Of a DNA stretch of 64,000 nucleotides, positions 26,501-36,216 are shown one piece after another. The first letter of the stretch is position 1. The number at the start of each line of letters is the position of its first letter. Under the pieces are notes generated by a model, which saw nothing but the letters and a program-made list of their open reading frames with translations, ran no database searches and had not been told where the DNA came from. Made by a program: the position numbers and the translations under genes. The DNA comes from Halalkalibacter urbisdiaboli (GTDB taxonomy: Bacteria > Bacillota > Bacilli > Bacillales > Bacillaceae_D), in assembly GCF_002156385.1 (NCBI RefSeq), contig NZ_MVJM01000001.1:182662-246661 (forward strand), given 5' to 3'.

Positions 26501-28135
26501 CATTGCAGTAACGACTTCCTCACGAATTGCATCAATTGGTGGATTCGTTACTTGCGCAAATAACTGTTTAAAATAGCTATACAGCAATTGTGGTCGTTTT
26601 GAGAGCACAGCTAAAGGCGAGTCATATCCCATTGAACCAACTGGGTCGACCCCTGTTGTCACCATCGGTTGAATAACTTTAGAAAGCTCCTCATACGTAT
26701 AACCAAATGCTAATTGACGAGATTCAAGATTGCTAAAGTCTGTGTTTTTTACTTCAGACGTTTCTAATACATCCTCTAGTTGAGTTAAGTGTTCGTTAAC
26801 CCAGTCTTCATAAGGATGTTCACTTGCGATTTGGTGTTTGATTTCATCATCAGGGATGATTCGACCTTCAACCGTATCAACAAGCAACATATGCCCTGGA
26901 TGTAGGCGCTCTTTATAAAGCACGTTTTCAGGTGCAATATCGATTACCCCTACTTCAGATGACATGACAATATAGTCATCCTTTGTAACATAATAACGAG
27001 CCGGTCGGAGTCCGTTACGATCCAGACAGGCACCAATTTGTTTTCCATCTGTAAATGCAATGGCCGTTGGTCCATCCCAAGGCTCCATTAATGTACTATG
27101 AAACTGATAAAATGCTTTCTTTTCTGCACTCATCTTGTCATTATTTTGCCAAGGTTCAGGAACCATCATCATTGCCGAGTGAGCAAGTGTTCGACCAGAA
27201 AGCGCAAGGAATTCTAGCGTGTTATCGAACATAGATGAGTCACTTCCAGATTGATCAATAATTGGAAGGACCTTTTCTAAATCTTCTGCAAACACATCTG
27301 ATTGTAATTGCGCCTCACGAGCGTTCATCCAGTTCACATTTCCTTGAACCGTATTAATTTCTCCATTATGAATCATATAACGATTCGGGTGAGCTCTTTC
27401 CCAGCTTGGGAATGTGTTCGTACTAAAACGCGAGTGAACAAGGGCGATTGCCGTTTCAAAATCCTCATCTGGAATGTCCAAATAGAATTGGTTCACTTGT
27501 TCCGTCGTTAACATCCCTTTGTAAACAATAGTTCTGCTTGATAAACTCGTAAAGTAGAACGAGTCATCAGCTGAAATAAGCTTGGCAGTTTCAAGTTCAG
27601 CACGTTTTCTAATTACATATAGCTTACGTTCAAATTGGAGCTCTTCTTTTAAATTCTCACTGCGTTTAATAAACAGTTGTCGAATATATGGCATCGCTGC
27701 TTTTGCCGCATTGCCAAGCATTGAATCATCTGTTGGAACTGTACGCCAGCCAAGGAACTCTAAGTTCTCTTCTTTAATGATTTCTTCTACTTTTTGTTCA
27801 CAGCTTTTACGTACTTGTTCATCCTGTGGCAAAAACAGCATCCCAACTCCATACTGTCCTTCTTCAGGAAGAGTCATACCTTCTGCCGAACACACCTTTT
27901 CAAAAAAGCGGTGTGGGATTTGTAATAGAATACCAGCACCATCACCAGTGTTCACTTCGTCCCCTTGACCACCACGGTGCTCTAGGTTTCTCAAAATATG
28001 GAGCGCATCTTCTACAACCTGATGCGATTTCTTGCCTTTCATATGTGCTAAAAAGCCAATACCGCAATTGTCATGCTCAAATTGCGGATTATATAGGCCT
28101 TGTTTCTTCGGGTATCCAGCGTACCGCATTGGCAT
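23534..28135 (-). CDS. gltB: Glutamate synthase large subunit
   Basis: At 1533 residues it has the full alpha subunit layout: N-terminal glutaminase with the processed nucleophile Cys24 ([14 protein letters not shown]), a central domain, an FMN-binding synthase domain ([14 protein letters not shown]), the 3Fe-4S cysteines ([15 protein letters not shown]) and a C-terminal beta-helix rich in G repeats. It makes two glutamates from glutamine and 2-oxoglutarate. ATG 28135 has GGAG eight bases upstream. In Bacillus subtilis it is gltA and has divergent gltC; here no LysR gene is next to it. Confidence 0.98.
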   Translation of the reverse strand: MPMRYAGYPKKQGLYNPQFEHDNCGIGFLAHMKGKKSHQVVEDALHILRNLEHRGGQGDEVNTGDGAGILLQIPHRFFEKVCSAEGMTLPEEGQYGVGMLFLPQDEQVRKSCEQKVEEIIKEENLEFLGWRTVPTDDSMLGNAAKAAMPYIRQLFIKRSENLKEELQFERKLYVIRKRAELETAKLISADDSFYFTSLSSRTIVYKGMLTTEQVNQFYLDIPDEDFETAIALVHSRFSTNTFPSWERAHPNRYMIHNGEINTVQGNVNWMNAREAQLQSDVFAEDLEKVLPIIDQSGSDSSMFDNTLEFLALSGRTLAHSAMMMVPEPWQNNDKMSAEKKAFYQFHSTLMEPWDGPTAIAFTDGKQIGACLDRNGLRPARYYVTKDDYIVMSSEVGVIDIAPENVLYKERLHPGHMLLVDTVEGRIIPDDEIKHQIASEHPYEDWVNEHLTQLEDVLETSEVKNTDFSNLESRQLAFGYTYEELSKVIQPMVTTGVDPVGSMGYDSPLAVLSKRPQLLYSYFKQLFAQVTNPPIDAIREEVVTAMGTTIGAERNILNPEPLSCRHIQLPYPIIDNEELAKLRHNKMDGFSAVTIPILFPVKGEANRLEKALDTVFKQADEAVEAGHTLLILSDRDIDSENAAIPALLAVSGLHHHLIRQGTRTKVSILIESGEPREVHHFAVLLGFGAEGINPYLVFDSIDGLIRDGLLEDISYVEAVNKFIKAASKGMMKVLSKMGISTFQSYRGAQIFEAVGIHESVIDKYFTWTTSRIGGVNLEIIMDETLKRHERAHSELEGVDKALDPGDDLQWRRNGEAHRYTPETVHLLQAACRTNDFKLFKRYANSIDNPTTEQTTLRSLLKFKGDRSSIPLDEVESVDSIVKRFRTGAMSFGSISKEAHETLAIAMNRLGGKSNTGEGGEDPARFTPDENGDLRRSAIKQVASGRFGVTSHYLVNADEIQIKVAQGAKPGEGGQLPGNKVYPWVAEVRGSTPGVGLISPPPHHDIYSIEDLAELIHDLKNANPSAKVSVKLVAGTGVGTIAAGVAKGRADGIIISGYDGGTGAAARTSIKNTGLPWEIGLAETHQTLLMNNLRDRVTLETDGKLMTGRDVVIAALLGAEEYAFSTAPLVVLGCVIMRKCHLDTCPVGIATQNPELRKKYTGEADYIVNFMKFIAQEIREYMAELGFRTMDELIGRTDVLERNEEINNEKAKTVDISSLLYQPNPGNYERNYCTKQQNHQLEESLDMRTLLGASKPALESGEKVHVVAEVKNIDRVVGTIVGSEVSKRYGAEGLPEDTITIDLKGSAGQSLGAFVPKGITLRLEGDANDYLGKGLSGGKIIVYPPAESTFVAEENIIIGNTTFYGATGGEAYIRGIAGERFAVRNSGVRVVVEGVGDHGLEYMTGGVVVNLGTVGKNFAAGMSGGVAYVLDENKDFAEKCNKEMVLLEEVTEQADVETLKTMIENHASYTGSDLAKRVLASWNEMLPRFVKVIPKDYKRMLEAIERVKQEGLSGVDAVMVAFDENKNDKSRVSGK

Positions 28136-28199
28136 CAACCTTTCTCCAAAAAATAAATTCGATCAACTCTCCCCAAAAGTTTTCGAGCTAATATACAGG

Positions 28200-28267
28200 A
28201 TCATATCATTTTTCTGACATTTCGGCAAACAAAAATTTTACATACTCTTCATATGGAAACGCTTACT
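28200..28267 (-). promoter_or_regulatory. gltBD promoter with upstream cre-like site
   Basis: On the minus strand TTGCCG (28223-28228) and TATGAT (28200-28205) are separated by 17 bp, 65 bp before the start codon. TGGAAACGCTTACT (28254-28267, read on the plus strand) matches the catabolite-response consensus at 12 of 14 positions and lies upstream of the -35, a position compatible with activation by CcpA. Confidence 0.55.
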
Positions 28268-28906
28268 ATCTTGGTTTTTAAGAAAATTTTTTTTGTGTTA
28301 CTTCTTACAACCTTCACCCAGTCATGCATATTTACTATATATTTCCGTATAAAAATGCATTTATATTTTTGGGGAACGAACGAGCTTTTTTTTGTCTCTC
28401 ATTTAGGAATTCATGATTAAACGAATATTCCTCATAAATCATAGTGTTATTGTTTGTTTTTGCGGTTATGAATTACGTTCATTTTCCAAATCGAATTATC
28501 TTTTGATTGTATAAATCAGCTTATAAATAACCAATCTTACGTAGTTTTTTTACAGAAACTGTTGGTTGTTGGATAATTAAGGAGGAGCTTAGTAATGCTA
28601 GACTTTTTTTAATATATACTTTCAAAAAATGACGAGTATCTTCATTAAATATTGTTCCCCTATTTTAATCAAGCAAATTTTCTACTTTGTTAACATCATT
28701 AATCTTTTCTATTAAATAGGAAGATTTCTTTCTTCCGTCTCTAGACGGAATTACTCCACTAACTTCATCAACCTGTGGAATGATTGTTTTAGGTGGAAAA
28801 ATGCTGCATAATAAAAAGAGACAAATATCTACAAGAGAAGAAGTTGAAGGATATTAATGAAACACTAGTTAAGTTAAATACGTAAATGATACAGGAGGGG
28901 TGAAAC
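28268..28906. other. AT-rich intergenic region
   Basis: About 640 bp with no convincing gene. It contains a near-perfect palindrome TTCCGTCTCTAGACGGAA (28733-28750) roughly 155 bp before telA, which looks like an operator. A weak 18-codon frame beginning at 28802 is likely spurious. Confidence 0.5.
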
Positions 28907-29920
28907 ATGACAGAAACAAACGAGCAAAACACGAGTATCGATGCAATCGAACAGTTCAAACAGACGCAAGATTATGATCAATTACTTGAAAAGTTAAATA
29001 GCCTCGGTGAGCATGCACAACGTGAAGCGGGTGAATCATTAGAAGCTTTGAAACGGCCTGTTAAAGAAATGATGAATGACCAATCGAATACACTTCCTAG
29101 TCAATTGCACCAGCTTAGGGAAACCGTTAGTGAACTCGAACCAAATTACTTAAAGGAAGGGCAGCTAAAAAAATGGGTAAATAAACTTTTACGAAAAAGC
29201 CCAATTGAGCAATATGCTAGGAAGTACCAAACGGTTGAAGCGCAAGTTGAACAGATTATTGAAGGCTTATTAAGTGGTAAGGACAAGCTTCAAGAAGATA
29301 CGTTAATGCTCCAACAGCTAAAAGGAGTCGCTCGCGAGCGTATTTCAAAGTTAAATGAACAAATTACGATTGGAAACGAGCTCCATGATATGCTTGAAGA
29401 GGAAATGACCTCTGAGCGCTGGGCCGATAACCCGAATGCTCTAAAGAAAGGGCAACAAAAAGTCGTCTCACGTGTCAAAAACATGTCTCAAGCAGTCATG
29501 GTTTTACAGCAGTCACTTGCATCTGTTGATCTCATTATCGAAAACAATGAAAAGCTCGAGGAAGCTATATTTAATGCGATAACAATGACCAAAAATATCA
29601 TTACTGTTACGGCATCGATTCAATTAGCACTGAACAATCAGCAAAAGGTTATTAAAGCGGTACGTAATGTAAATGAAGCAACAGAGTCTATGCTTCTTTC
29701 TAATGCTGAGCTTTTAAAGCAAAATACCGAGCAAACATTAAAAACACTCGAAGAACCAGCCATTGCTATTGAAGCCTTTCGAAAAGCATATCAAAATGTA
29801 TTTGCAGCCATTGAGCTAACCGAACAATCAAACGAGCGCATTGTTAATTCTGGGAAACAATTTATAACAGAATTAAATGCCCTCAATCAAGAAATGGAAA
29901 CAAAGCTAATTGGCAAATAA
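28907..29920 (+). CDS. TelA/YaaN-family toxic anion resistance protein
   Basis: A 337-residue, almost entirely helical protein. Motifs of the TelA family are present: a long coiled-coil-forming region, LRKSPIEQYARKYQTVEAQVEQI, and the C-terminal TMTKNIITVTASIQLALNNQQKVI. TelA proteins accompany tellurite and cell-envelope stress resistance loci, and the Bacillus homologues YaaN/YceH belong to stress operons; the mechanism is unknown. Start has AGGAGGGG upstream. It is followed 35 bp later by an uncharacterised gene, so both probably function together. Confidence 0.88.
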   Translation: MTETNEQNTSIDAIEQFKQTQDYDQLLEKLNSLGEHAQREAGESLEALKRPVKEMMNDQSNTLPSQLHQLRETVSELEPNYLKEGQLKKWVNKLLRKSPIEQYARKYQTVEAQVEQIIEGLLSGKDKLQEDTLMLQQLKGVARERISKLNEQITIGNELHDMLEEEMTSERWADNPNALKKGQQKVVSRVKNMSQAVMVLQQSLASVDLIIENNEKLEEAIFNAITMTKNIITVTASIQLALNNQQKVIKAVRNVNEATESMLLSNAELLKQNTEQTLKTLEEPAIAIEAFRKAYQNVFAAIELTEQSNERIVNSGKQFITELNALNQEMETKLIGK

Positions 29921-29955
29921 ATGATGATGTCATAGTAAAAAGGAGGATGTTCACA

Positions 29956-30855
29956 ATGAAATCACTAGCCGAAATCCTACAACATTTATTTACACCTGCA
30001 CATCGTCGTCCAATTGATGAACACCTCCTTCGCGAAGAAGCTACTCGAGAGATGATTACCGAAGCAGAAGAATTATTGAACCGTATGACTGACAAAGCAG
30101 ATGGAAAAAATAGAAAACAAACCATTAAAAGAAAACAAAAGAATTGGCTAATTAAAGTCAAAGTAACGCAGCAAACCATTAAAGTATTTATGAAGGATAC
30201 AAAGTTTTCAAACTCCGCTGTTCATAAGCGGATTACAATTGTCTGCTTTCGAAAGTATGTAAAATCAAAAGATGGGGTTGGCATTTGTAAAATGGCATCC
30301 ATCCATTATGTGAAGGATGGCCGTGCACATGTACGCTCAATTAAAGAGTCTCCACTATTTCAAGGGATTTTTTTTAGAATCCATCGCCTTGATGAGGCGT
30401 TTATCCACGGAGGGTCACTTCCTAGTTTAGAAGTTACAGCCTCCTCCTTAAAACATCAAGCTTCATTAACCGAGGATGTTCGCCTTCTCCATGATGAAGC
30501 CAAAAGATATGTCGATACATTAAAAACATTTACCGTTGACCCATTAATTGAAAATCGACTCGTAAAATTGATCGAACAATTAAAGAAGCTTCAAGCAGAC
30601 TTTGATTTGTTAGATTACGAAGAGAAGCATACAGTCAGAAGAATGTTTCGGCAAGATATTCCGCAATTGATGAATACATTTCTAGCACTTTCATTAAAAC
30701 ATCAACTTGAACAAAAGGAAGATGTATTTGTCTCCTTGTCACGAATGGAGCTAACCCTTATCGACTTTCAAGAACAACTCGAAAAGGCAAGAATGGAAAA
30801 AATGGAGCATTTGATTCGGCTACAAACCCTCCGTTACGAACGGCAAAACCGATAA
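29956..30855 (+). CDS. Unknown protein, partner of TelA
   Basis: A 299-residue protein whose ATG 29956 has AGGAGG nine bases upstream. The N-terminus is hydrophilic with a lysine-rich segment (KRKQKNWLIKVKVTQQ), a central beta region (VHKRITIVCFRKYVKSKDG) and a long C-terminal helical domain with ENRLVKLIEQLKKLQADFDLL and EKARMEKMEHLIRL. No signal peptide or membrane segment. Tandem placement after telA suggests a role in the same process. I cannot assign a family; it is not the XpaC protein that accompanies TelA in other Bacillus genomes. Confidence 0.65.
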   Translation: MKSLAEILQHLFTPAHRRPIDEHLLREEATREMITEAEELLNRMTDKADGKNRKQTIKRKQKNWLIKVKVTQQTIKVFMKDTKFSNSAVHKRITIVCFRKYVKSKDGVGICKMASIHYVKDGRAHVRSIKESPLFQGIFFRIHRLDEAFIHGGSLPSLEVTASSLKHQASLTEDVRLLHDEAKRYVDTLKTFTVDPLIENRLVKLIEQLKKLQADFDLLDYEEKHTVRRMFRQDIPQLMNTFLALSLKHQLEQKEDVFVSLSRMELTLIDFQEQLEKARMEKMEHLIRLQTLRYERQNR

Positions 30856-30919
30856 TCCATTTCTCTTCCTTCACTTAATCGGTAAAATGCCTCAGTTGGC
30901 CTAAACAATAATATGGATC

Positions 30920-30949
30920 TTGCTAAATTGTTAAGCTCTTGTCTATAAT
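30920..30949 (+). promoter_or_regulatory. Probable promoter of the DUF2777-like gene
   Basis: TTGCTA (30920-30925) and TATAAT (30944-30949) are separated by 18 bp, 31 bp before the ATG at 30981, in a gap after a different gene pair. Confidence 0.6.
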
Positions 30950-30980
30950 ATTAACTAATAATGAAAAAGTGAGGGTTTTC

Positions 30981-31967
30981 ATGGATCGTAAACAAGCACA
31001 AAGCGTAATTGGTCAAAAAATATTAATAGAGGAAGGTTTGGATGGGTCCTACGTAGGCGAGCTCCTTGAGGTTATTGCGGAGCCTAGGAAGCCATGGCGC
31101 GGAAAAGTTAGAGTTATCGCTGTTATCACGTTCCCAGATTCAACCTATGAAAACGGCAACGTTCACATTCGTGAGCCGAAATACAAAGAAAACGAACTGA
31201 TTGAGTGCCCAGGATCGCGGCTTCACTCAGAGGATGTTCCTGATTCTCTTTCCTACTCTCAATCAGTCGTACAAGCCATTGATTATCGAATTGAACTACT
31301 ACGCCAACGAAATAATCAAATAGAATTAGAAATTGAACAGTTGAATACGTATTTAACCAAAAACGGATTACAGTCTTCCAAAACTGTGCAGTTAAACAAA
31401 CAACAAGATCAGGACTTCGTAGAGTACTCTTTTCATAAAAAAGGGAAACGATTTGTCCTCATCGACCAGCAAGGAGAACAGCTTGATTTGGAGGATTGCC
31501 CACTAGAGTTTAATTGGCGTATCGAAGGAAACCTTACAAAAGGATTTTATGTAGAAAATGGTACCTTTAAAGATGAGGATGGCACCATTTACTCTCCAAA
31601 TGAAGGGGATTTCTTTTATATTAATAAAGAGCAGTTTGATCCTTATTTCATTTTAAGGAATGAACTAGAGCAGCCTGCATTGGAGTCGTTAGAAAAAAGC
31701 CTTCAAGCACATGGACTTTCGCATGATGATATAACACATTGTCATAATTCTCTTCTTGGACAGCTCCTTTATTCTCAAGGAAAAACAGAATTTAAAGGCG
31801 TTAACTTCCTTACCTATAAAGGAAAGCAAGGAATTGTCATGGTCCAGCACCATTACGAACGAACGTTAGTTGATAGCGGAAATGATGAAATTTATGACCG
31901 TTTTGAATTTACAACAGAACTTGGAAAGCGTTCTATCGTCACGTATACAAATGAATTTTCACGATAA
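30981..31967 (+). CDS. DUF2777-like conserved Bacillus protein
   Basis: A 328-residue cytoplasmic protein. ATG 30981 has GTGAGGG six bases upstream. It starts with a compact beta domain (DRKQAQSVIGQKILIEEG, then YVGELLEVI, RKPWRGKVRVIAVITFP), a coiled-coil-like middle (about 110-145), and a C-terminal domain containing CHNSLLGQLLYSQ and VMVQHHYERTLVDSG. The pattern agrees with what I recall of Bacillus DUF2777 proteins, none of which has a known role. The gene is monocistronic with its own promoter and a terminator. Confidence 0.7.
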   Translation: MDRKQAQSVIGQKILIEEGLDGSYVGELLEVIAEPRKPWRGKVRVIAVITFPDSTYENGNVHIREPKYKENELIECPGSRLHSEDVPDSLSYSQSVVQAIDYRIELLRQRNNQIELEIEQLNTYLTKNGLQSSKTVQLNKQQDQDFVEYSFHKKGKRFVLIDQQGEQLDLEDCPLEFNWRIEGNLTKGFYVENGTFKDEDGTIYSPNEGDFFYINKEQFDPYFILRNELEQPALESLEKSLQAHGLSHDDITHCHNSLLGQLLYSQGKTEFKGVNFLTYKGKQGIVMVQHHYERTLVDSGNDEIYDRFEFTTELGKRSIVTYTNEFSR

Positions 31968-32008
31968 AAAATCATGACAGTGCTTATTCTGCTCTGTCAT
32001 GATTTTTT
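31966..32008. terminator. Bidirectional terminator
   Basis: AAAATCATGACAG (31968-31980) pairs with CTGTCATGATTTT (31994-32006), followed by a T tract. It lies between convergent genes and contains the stop region of ydbT. Confidence 0.9.
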
Positions 32009-33453
32009 TCGTATGAATACCACCCCATGCATGAATCACCATGGTGCGACTCAATGTCTCTAACAAGAAATGTTTTTCCAACTATGCTTGAAAGTACTGA
32101 AATTTGAACATTAGATAAATTTCGTTTTCCTTGTAGAAACGAAACCTGCTTCTCAGCTGTCTGGATTTTATTCTTCGTTGCAATAACCGTTACTTGGCTT
32201 AGTTTTCGAAATCGTAACCAAATAAACGAGCCTTTAACCGCTATTCCAGTATCACGGTATTGTAAATAAGCGAGAAAAACCATCACTATTATGACAATCG
32301 CCCCAACATAACCATACGGAAAAAAATAATAACTTGCGAGAACAGTCCCAATTAATGGAATCATCGTATTTCGAATAATAAAACGAATAAGCGCACGTTT
32401 TGGGGCAGGATGCAAGTCATGATATACAGGATAGCTTTGCAAAAACCTATTAAAAATCTCCTCTAACTCTCGAACGTGAATCAGTGGAATCAGTACAGTT
32501 GAAAGTTGCTCCTCATTTGAACCACCACCAGCACTCTCGACATAAATGGAAGTATAACCAAAGGGTTGCCGAAAGATATTCCTAACTAAACGGATGGCCG
32601 TTATCCGATGAAGATGAAGCGATAATTGACGCTGTTCTAATAACCCTCTTGTAATTACGAGTTCTTCATCGAACTTTTCAATTTTAAATGAACCATATTT
32701 TAAGATGGTACCGATACTAGAGAGCATCCATGCGATTAAAAAAATGGTTAACAATAATCCGAATAAAAATGAAATATTACCACCAAACACGAAACCAAAT
32801 GTTCTTTCATATATCGTCTCAGGGATAAACTGTTCAATTTGGCTAAAGAGTGCCCCGACAGCTGATAGTGTTAATCCAATACCACTTGAAGTAAGCGCCG
32901 CTATAACTAAACGCCTTCTCCCCAAATCCCAGCTTTCGTCTGGTTCGACTTCCCTAGCTTCACCCATCTCATTGAATCCTTCTACTTCCTGAAGCTCATC
33001 TTTTTGTGTATGTTGATGAAGCAATCTATGGCGAATAGTCTCTGCCTCTTCTTTTGTAACAGCGATGAGATTCACTTCCGGTTCTGCTCCTCCGCCAGCT
33101 GTTTCAATCTTCACTCTAACAAGACCAAACAGCCGCTGAACAATGCCAGCTGAGATATCAATGCTCTGAATACGCTTCTTTTGGATATAGCGCTTCTTCT
33201 TAACGACAATTCCTTTCTGAACATAGAGCTCACCATCGCTTATCTGGTAACGAAATGTAAACCAATGGGCAACTCCATATAGAAACATGAAAATTAGTAT
33301 AGCTAGCCAAATGTATTCGAATCGAAAAAAACCTTCCGCTTGATTCGTTCCTCCAAGAAAAAAACTGACTACAATTGGAATAATAAAATCTCGTAACCCT
33401 TTAAGGAATGAAACAAAAATAGCAGCTAGATGTAATCGTTTCATTTCACTCAT
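31984..33453 (-). CDS. ydbT: YdbT-like membrane PH-domain protein
   Basis: A 489-residue protein containing three bacterial PH-like (DUF304) domains, each a compact beta unit with a membrane pair: the first after LYGVAHWFTFRYQISDGELYVQ, the second around KIEKFDEELVITRGLLEQRQL, the third near the C-terminus. ATG 33453 overlaps ydbS by eight bases. YdbS and YdbT of Bacillus subtilis work together in the membrane and confer resistance to some amylocyclicin-like peptides; the same partnership is expected here. Confidence 0.88.
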   Translation of the reverse strand: MSEMKRLHLAAIFVSFLKGLRDFIIPIVVSFFLGGTNQAEGFFRFEYIWLAILIFMFLYGVAHWFTFRYQISDGELYVQKGIVVKKKRYIQKKRIQSIDISAGIVQRLFGLVRVKIETAGGGAEPEVNLIAVTKEEAETIRHRLLHQHTQKDELQEVEGFNEMGEAREVEPDESWDLGRRRLVIAALTSSGIGLTLSAVGALFSQIEQFIPETIYERTFGFVFGGNISFLFGLLLTIFLIAWMLSSIGTILKYGSFKIEKFDEELVITRGLLEQRQLSLHLHRITAIRLVRNIFRQPFGYTSIYVESAGGGSNEEQLSTVLIPLIHVRELEEIFNRFLQSYPVYHDLHPAPKRALIRFIIRNTMIPLIGTVLASYYFFPYGYVGAIVIIVMVFLAYLQYRDTGIAVKGSFIWLRFRKLSQVTVIATKNKIQTAEKQVSFLQGKRNLSNVQISVLSSIVGKTFLVRDIESHHGDSCMGWYSYEKNHDRAE

Positions 33454-33922
33454 CTTCTGCCACCGCAGCAAGTGCCGCAATCCGATCACGTAATTCATCA
33501 GCAACCTCTAAAGTTAGTGAAGGAATTTTATGAACGGTTGCCGCAGTAGAGATGGATACAGCAGCCAAACGATAACGCCTTAATAACGGCCCCTGTTCCG
33601 TATCAACATGCTGCACTCGTATCATCGGGATTAGTGTTCGTTTAACGATAAACACACCATGCTGCAAATCTATTTCCTGGTCAAGCACATCATAGCGCCA
33701 ACGTCTCCACCTAACTCCAGGTAAAATAAACACAACCAACCCTGCATAAACCGCATACAACCCTATTAATGTCCATAAGATCCAAAAAGGTAACGAAAAG
33801 AAATAAATAAGCACTCCATAAGCAACTGGTATTAAAGCAAAGAACAGGCTCTCAAAAAAAGCTTGGAGCCTCCAAACGGGTAATGCTTTTTCCGATAATC
33901 GTTTCGAAGGTATTGGGCGCAT
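33446..33922 (-). CDS. ydbS: YdbS-like membrane PH-domain protein
   Basis: 158 residues with two N-terminal membrane spans (about 27-72) followed by a single PH-like domain (DQEIDLQHGVFIVKRTLIPMIRVQHVDTE). GGAGGAG precedes ATG 33922. It is encoded directly upstream of ydbT with overlapping ends, and both are thought to form one membrane complex. Confidence 0.88.
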   Translation of the reverse strand: MRPIPSKRLSEKALPVWRLQAFFESLFFALIPVAYGVLIYFFSLPFWILWTLIGLYAVYAGLVVFILPGVRWRRWRYDVLDQEIDLQHGVFIVKRTLIPMIRVQHVDTEQGPLLRRYRLAAVSISTAATVHKIPSLTLEVADELRDRIAALAAVAEDE

Positions 33923-33939
33923 CAGACTCCTCCTTCTAC

Positions 33940-34149
33940 CTATTCTTCATCAGTAAGATATATCATGTTAACACCTAATTCCTCGAGTAACGCAATTAAT
34001 GCCGTATTTAACTCTCGGTCGTAGACAAGTCCAATTGACTCGACAAGCTCAAGTTCTTCTAGATGTCCTTCTTCTGCATCTTCAATTAACTCTATCATAT
34101 CCTCCATGTTCTTCTGCTTTAGTTCTTGAATAATTTGTTCCTTCGTCAT
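33940..34149 (-). CDS. Small acidic protein, unknown
   Basis: 69 residues, very rich in E, L and D, predicted as helices (ELKQKNMEDMIELIEDAEEG and ELNTALIALLEEL). ATG 34149 overlaps the stop of the YpgR-like gene as ATGA and has AGGAG upstream, so the two are translationally coupled. No family recognised; it may be a small binding partner of the HEAT-repeat protein. Confidence 0.7.
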   Translation of the reverse strand: MTKEQIIQELKQKNMEDMIELIEDAEEGHLEELELVESIGLVYDRELNTALIALLEELGVNMIYLTDEE

Positions 34150-35294
34150 CACGACCGCTCCTTTCTGTCGGCTGAAATCGACTCAGTCATTTGCTTCCAA
34201 ACTGAACCTTTTGCCTCTTCTCCACCTTCAATACGTTCCAATGCCATTTTTACTTGTAATGCAACTTCAAATTCCTGATCAGATTCTGCTTTTTTAAGAG
34301 CTTCAATTGCGCGCTCATCCCCGACCTCATATAAGTACATTGCTGCTCTCCATCTCACTAACTTATTAGAATCCCGCAAAGCCTCTATCATAGCTGGAAT
34401 CGCAGCAGGATCCCCAATATCAGATAAACAATCTCCGGCCGTTCGTCGTACAGTTACTGAAGAGTCCTTTAATGCTTTATAAAGTAATGGTAGTACGACC
34501 GGCTTCTCGATCATACCTAAATAAACGGTTGCTAAGCGGCGAATGGATGCCTTCTCATCAGATAAGGCTTTCTCTAAAACAGGTAAGTCCTCTTCTTTCG
34601 GATCCATTCTTTCTAATGCTGCGTAGCGATCGCGCCAATCTTCCTGTTCAAGCATTTCCTTCGTAACTTTGATAAATCGTTTTGAGATGTCTACTGTCTT
34701 TTCAGATTGAACACCATTTGCTGCAGCAATTAATTCATCTAATCGCTTTTGTGAATAAGCGGCCGATAATTCCTCAGCGACTTCCTTGGCAACGTCCTCT
34801 AATTCACCGTAACGAATTCCGTGATCAATCCACTTTCGTTCCATGACAACATTATCATCTGGCTTTTGCGATTTTGCTACCGCCTCAGCAAATCGCTCCG
34901 GAAGTCCTTCACGACGCTCTTGTTCTCCATCAGATAGTTTAATTTGCATTGGAATACCTTTAAACATTTGAAGTTGTACAGTAACTTCTCCATAATGGTC
35001 TAGCCCAGATTGGTTTTCTTGACTACTTTGCTCAGCATCCTCACCAAATACTGTTCGAACCTGCGGCAAAATCACCTTCCAATCGACTTTCGGATTCCGG
35101 TCAATTGCCAAAAAGTCCGCAACATGATAAACACCTTTTACTCCCTCAATTTCAAAAAGTTTCTGAATATAAGCGGGTGCTTCCTCTTTATTCTTTACAT
35201 TATAATTATGCCTAGCACTTGTTCCTAAGCTTTCACTAAGTGTCAGCTTCATCGTATTAGGACTTGGCGTCGGTTCAATCGATAAAATCTTCAT
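34149..35294 (-). CDS. YpgR/CvfC-like protein, Nfu N-domain plus HEAT repeats
   Basis: 381 residues. The N-terminus (about 1-85) is an NFU scaffold-type domain with SIEPTPSPNTMKLTLSE, normally associated with iron-sulfur assembly. From about residue 215 onward there are HEAT-like repeats with DRYAALERMD, ASIRRLATVYLG, SSVTVRRTAGDCL and NKLVRWRAAMYLY. This matches Bacillus YpgR and the staphylococcal virulence factor C (CvfC). Role unknown, perhaps a protein-interaction scaffold. ATG 35294 follows GGAGGAG. A small acidic protein is coupled downstream. Confidence 0.87.
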   Translation of the reverse strand: MKILSIEPTPSPNTMKLTLSESLGTSARHNYNVKNKEEAPAYIQKLFEIEGVKGVYHVADFLAIDRNPKVDWKVILPQVRTVFGEDAEQSSQENQSGLDHYGEVTVQLQMFKGIPMQIKLSDGEQERREGLPERFAEAVAKSQKPDDNVVMERKWIDHGIRYGELEDVAKEVAEELSAAYSQKRLDELIAAANGVQSEKTVDISKRFIKVTKEMLEQEDWRDRYAALERMDPKEEDLPVLEKALSDEKASIRRLATVYLGMIEKPVVLPLLYKALKDSSVTVRRTAGDCLSDIGDPAAIPAMIEALRDSNKLVRWRAAMYLYEVGDERAIEALKKAESDQEFEVALQVKMALERIEGGEEAKGSVWKQMTESISADRKERS

Positions 35295-35490
35295 GATCAA
35301 ATCTCCTCCTCGTTCAAATTGCTAAGAATGATCTTACCATACGGAATATTGAAGCGCCAATAAATGGCTATCTGAATAAAAAATTTTCTTGTCTATCATT
35401 TTCTTGTTGAACGATTTTCCTCTATAATGAAAAAGACGCATGATTTGTCATTCATGTTTGTTATAATGTTCAAAAAGGAGGTATTTCTTT

Positions 35491-36216
35491 ATGCGATTTG
35501 CTTTTTTATCTGATATCCACGGAAACGCAACTGCATTAGAAGCCGTGTTGCATGATGTGGCAAAGCAACAAGTTGACAAAATTTTTGTTTTAGGCGATTT
35601 ATGTTTCCGCGGCCCAGAGCCGAAGCGTTCTCTTGATATTATTCGAGGACTTAGCAATGCGAGAGTAATTAAAGGAAACGCGGACGAATGGATTGTTCGA
35701 GGAATAAAATCTGGTGAAGTACCTGAAAGCGCATTAGAAATGATGAATCTTGAAAGAGAATGGGCATACAAGCGCCTAACAGAGGATGATATTCAATATT
35801 TGGATAACCTTCCTACAGAGCTCGTCATTGAAGATGGTTTAGATTTAATCATCCACGCTTTTCACGCAACCCCGACAAGCTTATTTGATGTTGTATTACC
35901 AGATGATACGGCTAAGATAGAAGACACGCTCATGCAAAAAGATGAAGCTGATATTTACATTTGTGGCCACACACATTTACCTTTTATCCGTTCTCTTCAC
36001 GGAAAGAATATTGCGAATACAGGGAGTGTCGGTCTTCCTTTTGATGGTCATCCACTTGCATCTTATTTAATTGTAGAAATTGAAGAAGGACGCCATCGTC
36101 TTCATTTAAATCGGGTTCCTTATAACCGTGAGCATGTTGTAGAGCTTTATAAACAGAGTGGTTATCCAAATTTTGAAACAATGGGGACGGTAGTCTTTTA
36201 CGGAGTTCGCCCTTAA
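35491..36216 (+). CDS. Metallophosphoesterase, YfcE-like family
   Basis: A 241-residue calcineurin-fold phosphoesterase with the metal-binding blocks in order: SDIHGNATALEAV, LGDLCFRGPEP, KGNADEW, HAFHATP and the GHTHLPF histidines. Such proteins act as phosphodiesterases or protein phosphatases of uncertain substrate. AAAGGAGG lies nine bases before ATG 35491. It stands alone and converges with the TlpA-like gene, whose stop overlaps it by four bases. Confidence 0.93.
   Translation: MRFAFLSDIHGNATALEAVLHDVAKQQVDKIFVLGDLCFRGPEPKRSLDIIRGLSNARVIKGNADEWIVRGIKSGEVPESALEMMNLEREWAYKRLTEDDIQYLDNLPTELVIEDGLDLIIHAFHATPTSLFDVVLPDDTAKIEDTLMQKDEADIYICGHTHLPFIRSLHGKNIANTGSVGLPFDGHPLASYLIVEIEEGRHRLHLNRVPYNREHVVELYKQSGYPNFETMGTVVFYGVRP

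Noticed and set aside
28802-28858. 18-codon open frame before telA
   Set aside because: Very short, weak ribosome site and no terminator or conservation signal; listed as part of the intergenic region.
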